From: JBCBXA01 sp039816825
Lineage (GTDB): Bacteria > Pseudomonadota > Alphaproteobacteria > Rhizobiales > Rhizobiaceae
Direction of reading: 5' to 3'
NCBI GenBank assembly: GCA_039816825.1
Contig: JBCBXA010000004.1
Coordinates: 1-64,000, forward strand
DNA: 64,000 nt
The first letter of the stretch is position 1; each line of letters opens with the position of its first letter. Of this stretch, positions 24,987 to 34,518 are shown piece after piece. The position numbers were made by a program, and so were the translations under genes. A model generated the notes under the pieces. It saw only the letters and a list, made by a program, of their open reading frames with translations, had not been told where the DNA came from and made no database searches.

Positions 24987-26489
24987 GTGGATACCCGCTC
25001 CGAAGTGATCAATTTGGAGTCTCAGCACGCCACCGAGAGGTTGGCTCAGGATATCGCCATGGCACTCGCTCCGGGCGATGTTGTCCATCTGGTGGGTGAT
25101 CTTGGTGCTGGCAAAACCACCTTGGCGCGTGCGCTGATCAGGGCGCTCGCCGATGACGGCGATCACGAAGTGCCCAGTCCGACTTTCACGCTGGTCCAGA
25201 CCTATGATGATCTGCCGGTTCCGGTCATGCATGTCGACCTCTACCGCCTCGACGACCCCGATGAGGTGATCGAGCTGGGTCTGGACGAGGCGCGGGCGTC
25301 CCACGCTCTGCTGGTTGAGTGGCCGGAGAAAGGTGGCGATCAGCTTCCGGAAGCCGACCTTGTGGTGTCTTTCACCTCAGATGCTTGCGATGAACGGCGA
25401 GTTGAACTGGTTTGCAGCAGTGCAGACCTTCAGGAGCGCTGGAAGCGTTCTCGCGCGATCCGATCGTTCCTGACGGCTTGGAGGAAGCATGGTAACCGTT
25501 CGCGACTTCTCGGCGATGCGTCTGCTCGCAGCTATGAGATCATTCGCGTCGACGAGCAGCCCCTGGTCCTAATGAACGATCCGGCTTTACCGGACGGTCC
25601 CGAAAGCGCAGCGCAACGCGCCTATGCAGACGCATTCCACCTGGCGACTGAGGTCCGGCCGTTCGTGGCCATTGCCCAACTGCTGGATGCGCGAGGCTTC
25701 ACTGTGCCGACTGTCGTCGCTTCGGACTTGGATGACGGTCTGTTGCTCCTGTCCCATCTTGGCCAGGACCGCATCGTTGATTCCGAAGGTCGGCCCATCG
25801 CTGAGCGATACATCGCTGCGGCTGACTGTTTGGCCAGTCTGCATTCCCAGGACTGGCCGGACACAGTAGAACTTTCGGACGGCTCGGCTTACTCGATCCC
25901 GACCTTTGACGCCAATGCCATGCGGATCGGTCTTTCGCTGCTGCCGGAATGGTGGGGGAAGGAGAACGCGCTCGAACAGTCAGAGGCGGACGCGCTGTAT
26001 GATTTATGGCAGCCGATCTTCGATGGCCTTCAGCATGGATATGCCGATCTGGTGCTGAGGGACTACCATTCGCCCAACATACTTTGGCAGTCTGGAGTGC
26101 AGGATCACCATCGTGTTGGACTGATCGATTTTCAGGATGCAGTTCTTGGTCCTGGAGCCTACGATCTTGCATCGCTGGTGCGCGATGCCCGCGCCACAGT
26201 ACTTGAAGACCTGCAGGAGGACATGCTGACGGCCTATTGCAAACGAGCCGCCAGCCTGTCCCAGACGTTTGACGAGCCGCGCTTGCGCCGAGATGTGGCG
26301 GCGCTTGCGGCATGTCGCTCTTCGCGGCTCCTGGGCCTATGGGTGCGACTTGATCTGCGCGATGGCAAACCGGGCTATCGGCGACACGAGCCCCGAACCA
26401 AAGCCTATCTGGCCCAGTCCCTGCGCCACCCGGACCTGGGTGAATTGCGGAGCTGGTACGTGCGCAATGGGGTGATCGATGATATCTGA
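24987..26489 (+). CDS. Fused TsaE tRNA-t6A ATPase and AmgK-like sugar kinase
   Basis: A 500-residue two-domain protein. Residues 1-155 are TsaE: GDLGAGKTTLARAL (Walker A), VPSPTFTLVQTY and MHVDLYRLDD, required for threonylcarbamoyl-A37 tRNA modification with TsaB, TsaC and TsaD. Residues about 160-500 are an aminoglycoside-phosphotransferase-like kinase: LRDYHSPNILW (catalytic Asp) and VGLIDFQDAVLGPGAYDLASL. That second domain resembles AmgK, which phosphorylates N-acetylmuramate at C1 in peptidoglycan recycling, and the next gene resembles MurU. Start is GTG 24987, one base after the divL stop. The kinase domain could also be read as an uncharacterised phosphotransferase, but the MurU neighbour argues for AmgK. 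Confidence 0.9.
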   Translation: MDTRSEVINLESQHATERLAQDIAMALAPGDVVHLVGDLGAGKTTLARALIRALADDGDHEVPSPTFTLVQTYDDLPVPVMHVDLYRLDDPDEVIELGLDEARASHALLVEWPEKGGDQLPEADLVVSFTSDACDERRVELVCSSADLQERWKRSRAIRSFLTAWRKHGNRSRLLGDASARSYEIIRVDEQPLVLMNDPALPDGPESAAQRAYADAFHLATEVRPFVAIAQLLDARGFTVPTVVASDLDDGLLLLSHLGQDRIVDSEGRPIAERYIAAADCLASLHSQDWPDTVELSDGSAYSIPTFDANAMRIGLSLLPEWWGKENALEQSEADALYDLWQPIFDGLQHGYADLVLRDYHSPNILWQSGVQDHHRVGLIDFQDAVLGPGAYDLASLVRDARATVLEDLQEDMLTAYCKRAASLSQTFDEPRLRRDVAALAACRSSRLLGLWVRLDLRDGKPGYRRHEPRTKAYLAQSLRHPDLGELRSWYVRNGVIDDI

Positions 26490-27210
26490 TCCCATCACAC
26501 ACGCCATGGTTCTGGCCGCTGGACTGGGCACACGAATGCGCCCGATCACCAACACCATCCCCAAGCCCCTTGTGAAAGTGAAGGGGCGTGCACTTCTTGA
26601 TCGCAACATTGATCAACTCCATGCGCGCGGCGTCCGCAACATCGTCGTCAACGGACATCATCTGATGCAGAAGATGGAGGCCCACCTCGCGGAGCTGGGG
26701 GATAAAGATGTTGTCCTGAGCCGGGAACCGGATCTCCTCGATCAGGGTGGCGGCATTCGGCAGGCTTTGCCTGACTTGGGCGACGGGGACTTCTTCATTC
26801 TCAATGGCGATGCGTTCTGGAAGGATGATGTCGGTCAGTCCGCCCTCGCCAGTCTTGAGGCTCAATGGGATGCTGAGCAGATGGACTTTTTGCTTCTGGT
26901 CGCACCCATGACGAGATCGACCGGGTTTGATGGGCCGGGTGACTTCTTTCTGGAGACCGGTGGTCAGCTGATGTTCCGAGGAGAGGCGGACCATGCGCCT
27001 TTTGTCTATACGGGTGCCGGTATCTTCTCCCGGCGCATTTTTTCGGAGCAGACGGAACGCGTGTTTCCCCTCGTACCGCTTTTTAGGGAAGCCAGGCAAA
27101 AGGGCCGTCTGTTCGGGACGCAGCTTTCTGGCCACTGGTTTCACATCGGAACACCTGCCGCCATCGATCTGGCTGAGCAGGAAATGACCCGGCTTGGGCT
27201 GATGGACTGA
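26479..27210 (+). CDS. murU: N-acetylmuramate-1-phosphate uridylyltransferase, MurU-like
   Basis: Nucleotidyltransferase of the GlmU/RfbA superfamily, 243 aa. Motifs: AMVLAAGLGTRMRPITNTIPKP, VVNGHHLMQKM, DQGGGIRQAL, FILNGDAFW with a metal Asp, and YTGAGIFSRRIF, ending with HIGTPAAIDLAE. With AmgK it forms UDP-MurNAc from salvaged MurNAc, bypassing early Mur steps, as known in Pseudomonas and Caulobacter. The ATG lies within the end of the TsaE-AmgK gene (11-bp overlap), which supports a shared pathway. A mannose-1-phosphate guanylyltransferase name is common in automatic annotation but fits the context less well. Confidence 0.85.
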   Translation: MISDPITHAMVLAAGLGTRMRPITNTIPKPLVKVKGRALLDRNIDQLHARGVRNIVVNGHHLMQKMEAHLAELGDKDVVLSREPDLLDQGGGIRQALPDLGDGDFFILNGDAFWKDDVGQSALASLEAQWDAEQMDFLLLVAPMTRSTGFDGPGDFFLETGGQLMFRGEADHAPFVYTGAGIFSRRIFSEQTERVFPLVPLFREARQKGRLFGTQLSGHWFHIGTPAAIDLAEQEMTRLGLMD

Positions 27211-30200
27211 TGACAGGCCTGCAGTCCGAGCGAGCCTTCCGAGCCACCAAAGCAAACGTGTTCAACATACCGCCCGGCGTTCCCTTTCTGCCGACCTTGG
27301 CCGACGCGCTTCTCGATGGTCGCTTGATCCCTGAATGGCGGATGTCCAGCCCTCTGGATCTCGTCGATGTCACAATCTTCCTGCCCACGCGCCGCGCGGC
27401 CCGGGAATTAGGAGACATCTTTCGACAGCGGGTTTCGGGTGCGGCCCTGCTGCCATCCATTCGCCCCTTGGGCGACGTTCAGGAAGACTTGGCCTTGGGC
27501 GCGGGGATGGACGGGCCGGGACCGCTCGATCTGGACCCTGTGATGGCGCCGATGGAACGCCGCCTTTTGCTGACAGCTCAAATTCTGGCGTGGCGGCGCT
27601 CGCAAAGTGAACGGGAGCAAAAGCAAAACCCGGAGGCTGCTCTCAGCTTCTCGAGCACACCTGCGGATGCGGCTGCTCTGGCTGCGGATCTGGCAACGCT
27701 GATGGATCAGGTGGCGACGGAGGAAACGGGTTGGAGCCAACTTGCCGGCCTCGTGCCTGATACCGACGAATTCACGGAATGGTGGGATATCACCACCCGC
27801 TTCTTGCAGATCGCTGTCGAAACCTGGCCGTCGATACTCCGCGCGTATGGCATGATGGATCCCGCAGAGCACCGACGCTCTGCCCTCGATCACCAGACTG
27901 CGCTTTACACGCAAAACCCTGCTCGTGCGGGACCTGTCGTCGCTGCCGGTTCCACCGGCTCCATCCCCGCCACAGCGCGCCTGCTGCGCGCAATCTCCAC
28001 CCTGCCCCAGGGTGCCGTCGTCCTTCCGGGTCTCGACCGCCATCTGGAACCGGCGGCCTGGTCACGGATCGGCAGGCTGGGAACACCCCATAGCGAGCCG
28101 GGTCATCCGCAATATGGCCTCCGAACGCTCCTGTCTGATGATGCGGGTGACACCAACAGGAATGCCGCTCCAGCACCGGGCGCTAGCCTGCCGGTTGCCC
28201 GGGCAAGCCTGCGCGATGCGAGCCTGGCTGAGCCGCTCGACCATCTGATGGCCCGGGAGCAACTGATCAGCGAAATCATGCGTCCGGCCAATTCCACGGA
28301 CCGCTGGCTGGCAAGAACGGAAAATGCTGAAGCAGGGGTGGATGCACCGTACTATTCCAAAGCTGTCCAGGGTCTGAGCTTGATCGAAGCGCCTGACAGC
28401 AACTCGGAAGCTCTGGCGATTGCCATTGCCATGCGCGAAACGATCGACAGTCCAGGCCAGACCGCAGCCCTTGTGACACCGGATCGGACGCTGGCCCGCC
28501 GGGTGCGGTCGGCCCTAAGGCGCTTCGAGATCGCGGTGGACGACAGCGCTGGCCGACCGCTTTTTGAGTTTCCCCAAGGCAGCCTGTTGCGGCTTGTGTT
28601 GGACTGGGTGCTCGGCGGGGACGACGACCGCCGTCTCGTGCTGGCGGCACTTCTCAAACATCCCCTTTGCCGGCTCGGCTTTAATGCTGAGCAGGCCTAT
28701 ACTGGCAGTCGCCTGATCGAGCTGATCGCTTTGCGCGGCAATTTCGAACAACCGGCCCCCGGCGATCTGGGGCCTTTTGTCGATGAAGCGTGTCTCTGTG
28801 AGGCATCCAGCCATGCGCATCCAGCGGTGGTGCGGGCACTAGACCCTGACAATGCCGATGCTCTGGCGCGTGCCTGCGCGTTTGCCCATACCCTGGACAG
28901 GGCCTCAGCGCCGCTTTTGCAACTTCGTGAGGTAGGGCACGCGCCCGTACAGGATTGGGCAGTCGCTACTGTACGAGTTCTGGAGGCGGTCGCGACCATC
29001 AGCGAACAGGCTTTTGGCGAATTGTATGAAGGCGCGGCAGGGGAGGCGCTTGCGTCCTCGATGCGCAGTCTGGCAACCAGTGCCGGAGTTGGCGCGGGGG
29101 CGGGAGGCGCGCTGGATGTGGCATCCCACGAGTGGCCACGCCTGCTCACTACCCTGTTGGAAGGAGCCGCCGTTCGGCCAAAACGCCAATATCATCCGCG
29201 CCTGCATATTCTGGGCCCTCTCGAAGCCCGCCTGCTGCATTTTGACCGTGTGATATTGGGCGGCATGAATGAGGGTATCTGGCCGGCCCAGGCGAAGAAC
29301 GATCCGTTCCTGTCCCGCTCCATGAAAGCGCAGTTTGGTCTTGAGCCGCCGGAGAGGCGCATCGGTCAATCGGCTCACGATGTTTCCATGCTGCTGGGCC
29401 AGCCCCAGGTTTTCCTCACACGCGCGCGAAGGGTGGACAATGCCCCCACCGTGGCAAGCCGCTGGTTGCAACGCATGGAAGCGGTTGTTGGAGAGCAGCA
29501 CTTTGCCACCGTTCGGAAGGCGGGTGAAACATATGCCGCCTGGGCAGCGGACATTGACGCGCCGCTGGCTCCGCCTCAGCCCTGTGCTCCTCCTGCCCCG
29601 ACGCCGCCCTCGGAGATCCGACCCAAGCGGTTCCGCTTCACCGATGTCGAGCGCCTGATCCGGGATCCCTACGCCCTCTACGCCCGGGATGTCCTGAGGC
29701 TGTCGGCATTTGACCCGCTGATCATCACGCCCAGTCGGGCTGATGAAGGCACCATCATGCACGATGTTTTCGCCGGATGGATCAAAGGTGGCGGCGACCC
29801 CAATCATGAGGATGCCCTGGCCAAACTGCAGATGCTGGCCGACGCCCACTTTGACGAGTTGCGCCTTGGCGACGATATGCGCGCCTTCTGGGAACCTCGG
29901 TTTGCGCGGATTGCGGAGGCGTTTCTGAAATGGCAGCCGAGCTATGATGAGGGCTTGCTGAGGTCGCTCACAGAAGTCAGCGGCTCGGTCAAAATCGACG
30001 ATGCACACACGCTGTACGGTCGCGCGGATCGCATTGACGTGACCGAGGACGGATTGCTGCGCGTACTGGACTATAAGGGCACCAGCCCGACCATCGGACA
30101 GGTGCGGAACCTCTTCGCGCCACAATTGATGTTGGAAGGCGCCGTGGCGCGCATGGGTGGCTTTAACGACGTTCCGGCCACCGGTTTGGAGAACGTGCAT

Positions 30201-30458
30201 ATTGTTCGCCTGAAACCGGGCTCTGATTTCCGGCACGAGAAGGTCGGTGGGTCACGAACTCAGATTGATGTTGATGGCCTGGCCGAGGAGGCATTTGCCC
30301 AGTTGCAACGGCTTGTCGCTCTGTTTGCGCGGCCGGACACGCCGATGATAAGCCGCCGCCGCTCATCACTGTCGGCCTTTGTCGGTGAGTATGATCATCT
30401 GGCCCGGATCGGCGAGTGGGGCGCCGGTCTCAACGGCCCGGAGGGCGATCATGCCTGA
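27210..30458 (+). CDS. addB: Double-strand break repair protein AddB
   Basis: Subunit of the AddAB helicase-nuclease that processes DNA ends for RecA, 1082 aa, typical of alphaproteobacterial AddB. The N-terminal part is helicase-like but degenerate (FLPTLADALL, VTIFLPTRRAARELG). The middle has VILGGMNEGIWPAQAKNDPFLSR, a conserved AddB block. The C-terminal PD-(D/E)XK nuclease has ADRIDVTEDGLLRVLDYKGTS with the Asp-Tyr-Lys catalytic motif. The ATG overlaps the murU stop by one base (TGATG) and the gene end overlaps addA by 8 bp, so the three are coupled. Alphaproteobacteria use AddAB in place of RecBCD. Confidence 0.93.
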   Translation: MTGLQSERAFRATKANVFNIPPGVPFLPTLADALLDGRLIPEWRMSSPLDLVDVTIFLPTRRAARELGDIFRQRVSGAALLPSIRPLGDVQEDLALGAGMDGPGPLDLDPVMAPMERRLLLTAQILAWRRSQSEREQKQNPEAALSFSSTPADAAALAADLATLMDQVATEETGWSQLAGLVPDTDEFTEWWDITTRFLQIAVETWPSILRAYGMMDPAEHRRSALDHQTALYTQNPARAGPVVAAGSTGSIPATARLLRAISTLPQGAVVLPGLDRHLEPAAWSRIGRLGTPHSEPGHPQYGLRTLLSDDAGDTNRNAAPAPGASLPVARASLRDASLAEPLDHLMAREQLISEIMRPANSTDRWLARTENAEAGVDAPYYSKAVQGLSLIEAPDSNSEALAIAIAMRETIDSPGQTAALVTPDRTLARRVRSALRRFEIAVDDSAGRPLFEFPQGSLLRLVLDWVLGGDDDRRLVLAALLKHPLCRLGFNAEQAYTGSRLIELIALRGNFEQPAPGDLGPFVDEACLCEASSHAHPAVVRALDPDNADALARACAFAHTLDRASAPLLQLREVGHAPVQDWAVATVRVLEAVATISEQAFGELYEGAAGEALASSMRSLATSAGVGAGAGGALDVASHEWPRLLTTLLEGAAVRPKRQYHPRLHILGPLEARLLHFDRVILGGMNEGIWPAQAKNDPFLSRSMKAQFGLEPPERRIGQSAHDVSMLLGQPQVFLTRARRVDNAPTVASRWLQRMEAVVGEQHFATVRKAGETYAAWAADIDAPLAPPQPCAPPAPTPPSEIRPKRFRFTDVERLIRDPYALYARDVLRLSAFDPLIITPSRADEGTIMHDVFAGWIKGGGDPNHEDALAKLQMLADAHFDELRLGDDMRAFWEPRFARIAEAFLKWQPSYDEGLLRSLTEVSGSVKIDDAHTLYGRADRIDVTEDGLLRVLDYKGTSPTIGQVRNLFAPQLMLEGAVARMGGFNDVPATGLENVHIVRLKPGSDFRHEKVGGSRTQIDVDGLAEEAFAQLQRLVALFARPDTPMISRRRSSLSAFVGEYDHLARIGEWGAGLNGPEGDHA

Positions 30459-33400
30459 ATTCGCGATCCTGCCCGAAACCATCAACCGAACACGTGCCGC
30501 CTCTGATCCGGCGAACTCAGCCTTTGTGTCGGCCAATGCGGGATCGGGAAAGACCCATGTGCTTGCGCAGCGGGTCACGCGCTTGCTCCTGGCGGGCCAT
30601 GCGCCCTCAACGATTTTGTGCCTGACCTTTACCAAAGCCGCCGCTGCCGAAATGCAGGCGCGGGTCTTCGATGATCTGCGCGCGTGGACCATGATGGCCG
30701 ACGAGGAGCTGAAAGTTTCACTTTCAAAGCTCTCCGGCGAACAGCCCAACACCATAAGCGCTGCGCTCAGGACACGTGCTCGCCAGCTTTTCGCGCAGGC
30801 GCTGGAAACGCCAGGTGGTCTTCGCGTTCAGACCATACACGCGTTCTGCGAGGCGCTTCTGCATCAGTTCCCGCTCGAAGCAGGCATCGCCGGTCATTTC
30901 GAAGTGATGGATGACGCGCTGCGCGATCTCCTGCTCGCATCGGCAACGTCGGAAGTCGTCAGCGAAGCCTACGCAACGCCCGATGGCGAAGCCGGCCAAG
31001 CGCTGATGCAGATCCTTGAGGCCACAAGCGAGTTCGGTCTCCGGGAAGGCCTTTTGGCCCTGACCAACCAGCGTGAGCGCTTTCGCGAGTGGGTACCGAA
31101 CCGAAAGGCCCTGCCTCGCGCTCTCCAGGATCTCACCGAAGCCCTGGGTCTGCCTGAAGGCGCAAGCCGGGAGACGCTGCTCCGAGACCACTTCCCGCTT
31201 CAGCATCTGCCGCCATCCATTCTGGGCATCTATGCCTTCGCGGCATCGAGCGCGACGAGGACCATGCAGGCGCAGGCTGAGCGTGTTCTTTCCTTCCTTG
31301 ATGCCGAAGACGATGAAGATCGCTATGCAATTCTGCGCGAACTTCTGTTCAAGGACCTCAACAAGAAACCACGGCCCAAGGACGCGAGCACGTTCGCGAC
31401 AAATGCCGTCGAGCGTGACCGTCCGGGGATCCGTGCTGCCTTTGAACTGGAGGCGCAGGCTCTTGTCGAACTGCAGCACAAGCTGGCGGCTGTCAAAGCC
31501 CGGGACCTCACGGCTGCCCTCGTCACTTTGGGCCATAATGTGCTGGAACGCTTCGAGCGCGAAAAAGCCTCACGCGGCGCGCTGGACTTCAGTGACCTCG
31601 TCTCTCGTGTGGCCAAACTTCTGCAGACGGGGACCGCACGACACTGGGTACAATACAAGCTCGACCAGGGCATCGACCATGTTTTGGTGGACGAGGCACA
31701 GGACACGTCCCCGCCGCAATGGTTGATCGTTCGCAAGATCGTGGAGGACTATTTTTCCGGTGAGGGTGCTCGCAGCCAATCCGGCGGACGGACTGTTTTC
31801 GCGGTGGGCGATGAAAAGCAGTCCATTTACTCCTTCCAAGGCGCACGCCCTGATCTGTTTGGAGCACAGCGGCTCGAAATAAAATCGCTGGCAGAGAACG
31901 CCAAACAGCCATTTTCGGACGTCGAGTTGACCCAGTCGTTCCGCACCGCCGCGCCCGTTCTCGACGCTGTGGATGCGGTGTTCAGCGAGCCCGAGAACAG
32001 CGCCGGCATTTCCACAACGTCTTCAGTTCCGCGCCATCAGACCGCGCGGGCAGCCGAACCCGGCCAAGTGGAAATCTGGCCTTGGGAAGACAAGGAGGAA
32101 GTGAGCGAGGACGCAGACTGGCTGGCACAGGGTGACCCTCTTGCTGCGCGATCACCCGAAGCCAAGCTTGCCGAACGATTGGCCGCCGACATGGCCCGCC
32201 GTGTGGCCGAAGGCGAACAACCCGGCGATATGCTGGCGCTGGTCCGTTCGAGGGGCAATTTCATGGAGGCGCTGACCGGAGCCATCAAACGGCTCAACCT
32301 GCCGGTTTCCGGTGTCGACCGGTTTGGTCTCACAGATCATATCGCGGTGCAGGACCTGATGGCGCTCGGCCGTGCAGTGCTCATGGAAACCGATGATCTG
32401 TCACTGGCCTGCGCTCTCAAGAGCCCGCTTCTTGGCCTGAGCGAGGAGGACCTGTTCCTTGTCGCCCAAGGCGGTGCGGAACCAACCGACCCCAAGGGCC
32501 GGGGAGACAGGTCGCTCTATCAGGCCTTGTCCGACCTCGCCGGAACAGGCGAGCATAGGAGGCTTACCGAGGCGCTCGAACGCTTTGACCGCTGGCGTGG
32601 CTTGGCGGATCGCTATGGCGTCTTTGGTTTCTACAGCGCGGTCCTGCACACCGATGGTGGCCGAGCTCGGCTGCTGGCCCGACTGGGTGGCGAAGCGGAG
32701 GACCCTATCGATACGTTTCTCGACTTCGCGCTTTCACGGGAATCGGAAGGCGTTCCTGGCTTGGATGGCTACCTTCAATGGCTCGAAGACAATCGCCCGG
32801 TCGTCAAGCGCGAGCTTGAGCAGACCGAGGGCCGCATCCGGGTCATGACCGCCCATGGCGCAAAGGGGCTGGAAGCTCGCACTGTTTATCTGGTCGACCC
32901 CGGGAGCAAACCGCAGAACCAGACCAAACCTGATCGCATCATCGCCCTCAGCCCGATTCGGGAAGGAGCGGCTTCACCACTCCTCTGGCAAGCTCCCGGG
33001 CAGTTGACGACCGAGGCAGGCGCCAACCACAGACTCCAAAAGGCGAAAGCCGAAGACGAGGAATACCGTCGGCTGCTTTATGTGGGCATGACACGGGCGC
33101 GGGACCGGCTGATTGTATGCGGTTATCGCAAGACGACTGATACGGAAAACGCTCCGGCGGGCGAGCGCCGCTGGCGCGACATTGTTCAAGAGGCACTAGT
33201 CAACCCCAAGACCGAGACGGAATGGCAGGCGCGTCAGGTTGATGTGAACGGTGTATCAGTTTGGCGCTGGGAAGACCCCAACAATCCCCTGCGCCTTGCC
33301 GGAGATGAACGGGGCTCGGAGATCAATCGGTCTCGATTGCCGGACAGTTTACGGGCTGCGCCGCCGCACGAAGGGCCTGCTGCTGAAACTCTGTCGCCCT

Positions 33401-34026
33401 CCATGGCACATGACCTGATTGCCGCCGATACCATTGATCTGGAACTCGACCGAAGCGCGCCGTTCGATACCCGCTTGCAATCGCCCGCCTTGCTCGAAGA
33501 GCGAGAAGGCGATGCGGCCCGAAAGGGCACCATGGTCCACCGTTTGCTGGAGCAGTTGCCAGGCCTGTCTGCGGAGGCGCGAGAGGCTGTGGCCAGAGCC
33601 TATCTCGACCGGGTTGCGAATGACTGGTCTCCGGCCTCCCGACAGGACATCCTGCAGCAGACTTTTGCAGTACTCGATATGCCGGAACTGCAACCGCTCT
33701 TTGCCGGTAAACCGGAAGTGGCCATATCAGGATCCTTGGAGACCGCATCCGGCTCACGGATAGTCAGCGGCCGCATCGACCAGTTGGCCATAGATGGTTC
33801 CACGGTGCTGATTGCGGACTACAAAACCAACCATACTGTCCCGGAGACGCCTGCCGATGTGCCTCAGGCATACATCACTCAGATGGCGCTTTACCGGGCC
33901 TTGCTGACTGAGACTTTCCCGGGCCACGATATTCAGGCGCTGCTGATATGGACATCTGCGCCCAAAGTGATGCGCTTGCCATCGAAACTGCTGGACGAAC
34001 GGCTCAGCGCTCTCATAAACGCATGA
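30451..34026 (+). CDS. addA: Double-strand break repair helicase AddA
   Basis: UvrD-type helicase plus nuclease subunit of AddAB, 1191 aa. Motifs in order: Walker A VSANAGSGKTHVLAQR (about 27-42), CLTFTKAAAAEM, DFSDLV, Walker B VLVDEAQDTSPPQW, AVGDEKQSIYSFQGA, VMTAHGAKGLEARTVYL, and RRLLYVGMTRARDRLIV. The C-terminal RecB-like nuclease carries SGRIDQLAIDGS and IADYKTNH. Start MPEFAILPET at 30451 has GGAGG about 7 bp upstream and overlaps addB; a longer reading from 30379 would lie inside addB. Full length for the family, all helicase motifs present. Confidence 0.95.
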   Translation: MPEFAILPETINRTRAASDPANSAFVSANAGSGKTHVLAQRVTRLLLAGHAPSTILCLTFTKAAAAEMQARVFDDLRAWTMMADEELKVSLSKLSGEQPNTISAALRTRARQLFAQALETPGGLRVQTIHAFCEALLHQFPLEAGIAGHFEVMDDALRDLLLASATSEVVSEAYATPDGEAGQALMQILEATSEFGLREGLLALTNQRERFREWVPNRKALPRALQDLTEALGLPEGASRETLLRDHFPLQHLPPSILGIYAFAASSATRTMQAQAERVLSFLDAEDDEDRYAILRELLFKDLNKKPRPKDASTFATNAVERDRPGIRAAFELEAQALVELQHKLAAVKARDLTAALVTLGHNVLERFEREKASRGALDFSDLVSRVAKLLQTGTARHWVQYKLDQGIDHVLVDEAQDTSPPQWLIVRKIVEDYFSGEGARSQSGGRTVFAVGDEKQSIYSFQGARPDLFGAQRLEIKSLAENAKQPFSDVELTQSFRTAAPVLDAVDAVFSEPENSAGISTTSSVPRHQTARAAEPGQVEIWPWEDKEEVSEDADWLAQGDPLAARSPEAKLAERLAADMARRVAEGEQPGDMLALVRSRGNFMEALTGAIKRLNLPVSGVDRFGLTDHIAVQDLMALGRAVLMETDDLSLACALKSPLLGLSEEDLFLVAQGGAEPTDPKGRGDRSLYQALSDLAGTGEHRRLTEALERFDRWRGLADRYGVFGFYSAVLHTDGGRARLLARLGGEAEDPIDTFLDFALSRESEGVPGLDGYLQWLEDNRPVVKRELEQTEGRIRVMTAHGAKGLEARTVYLVDPGSKPQNQTKPDRIIALSPIREGAASPLLWQAPGQLTTEAGANHRLQKAKAEDEEYRRLLYVGMTRARDRLIVCGYRKTTDTENAPAGERRWRDIVQEALVNPKTETEWQARQVDVNGVSVWRWEDPNNPLRLAGDERGSEINRSRLPDSLRAAPPHEGPAAETLSPSMAHDLIAADTIDLELDRSAPFDTRLQSPALLEEREGDAARKGTMVHRLLEQLPGLSAEAREAVARAYLDRVANDWSPASRQDILQQTFAVLDMPELQPLFAGKPEVAISGSLETASGSRIVSGRIDQLAIDGSTVLIADYKTNHTVPETPADVPQAYITQMALYRALLTETFPGHDIQALLIWTSAPKVMRLPSKLLDERLSALINA

Positions 34027-34133
34027 CTGCGCCGCGATGGGAATTGATGTGCAGTGGCGCGCGGCCAGCTTGAAACAAGAGGCCTGTGCCGCTACCTCAA
34101 GCCTCCAACAGAACACAGACGCCAGGAAACGCC

Positions 34134-34454
34134 ATGTCCACCGTTCAGATCGATACGTCGAACTTTGAATCCGATGTTCTCCAGTCCGCAAATCCCGTTG
34201 TCGTCGACTTCTGGGCCGAGTGGTGCGGACCGTGCAAAATGATTGCTCCGAGCCTGGAAGAAATCTCCAACGAGATGGGCGAGACGGTCACCATTGCCAA
34301 GGTGAACATTGACGAGAATCCGTCGATCGCCGAGCAGTATGGGGTTCGCTCGATCCCGACACTGGTCATGTTCAAGGAAGGGCAGCCAACCTCTGTTCAG
34401 GTCGGCGCCAAGTCCAAGAACGACCTTTCAAAGTGGATCTCCGCTGAAGTCTGA
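34134..34454 (+). CDS. trxA: Thioredoxin
   Basis: A 106-residue thioredoxin with the redox motif FWAEWCGPCKM, the conserved VDENPSIAEQYGVRSIPT including the cis-Pro, and VGAKSKNDLSKWI at the C-terminus. It reduces protein disulfides in the cytosol using thioredoxin reductase. The ATG at 34134 has AGGAAA about 6 bp upstream; the in-frame codon at 34086 lacks a binding site. It follows addA by 107 bp, an order seen in many alphaproteobacteria (usually with folC next; here folC is 20 kb away). A terminator follows directly, so it ends the long divL-to-trxA run. Confidence 0.95.
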   Translation: MSTVQIDTSNFESDVLQSANPVVVDFWAEWCGPCKMIAPSLEEISNEMGETVTIAKVNIDENPSIAEQYGVRSIPTLVMFKEGQPTSVQVGAKSKNDLSKWISAEV

Positions 34455-34480
34455 TCCAGATCGGGCATATTTCAGAATGG

Positions 34481-34518
34481 GAGGCGGCCCTGAAATATCA
34501 GGCCGCCTCTGTTTCTTT
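34481..34518 (+). terminator. Rho-independent terminator of trxA
   Basis: GAGGCGGCC and GGCCGCCTC form a perfect 9-bp stem (34481-34489 with 34501-34509), extended by TGA/TCA, then TGTTTCTTT. The mnmA stop codon lies in the stem-loop on the other strand. Confidence 0.85.
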
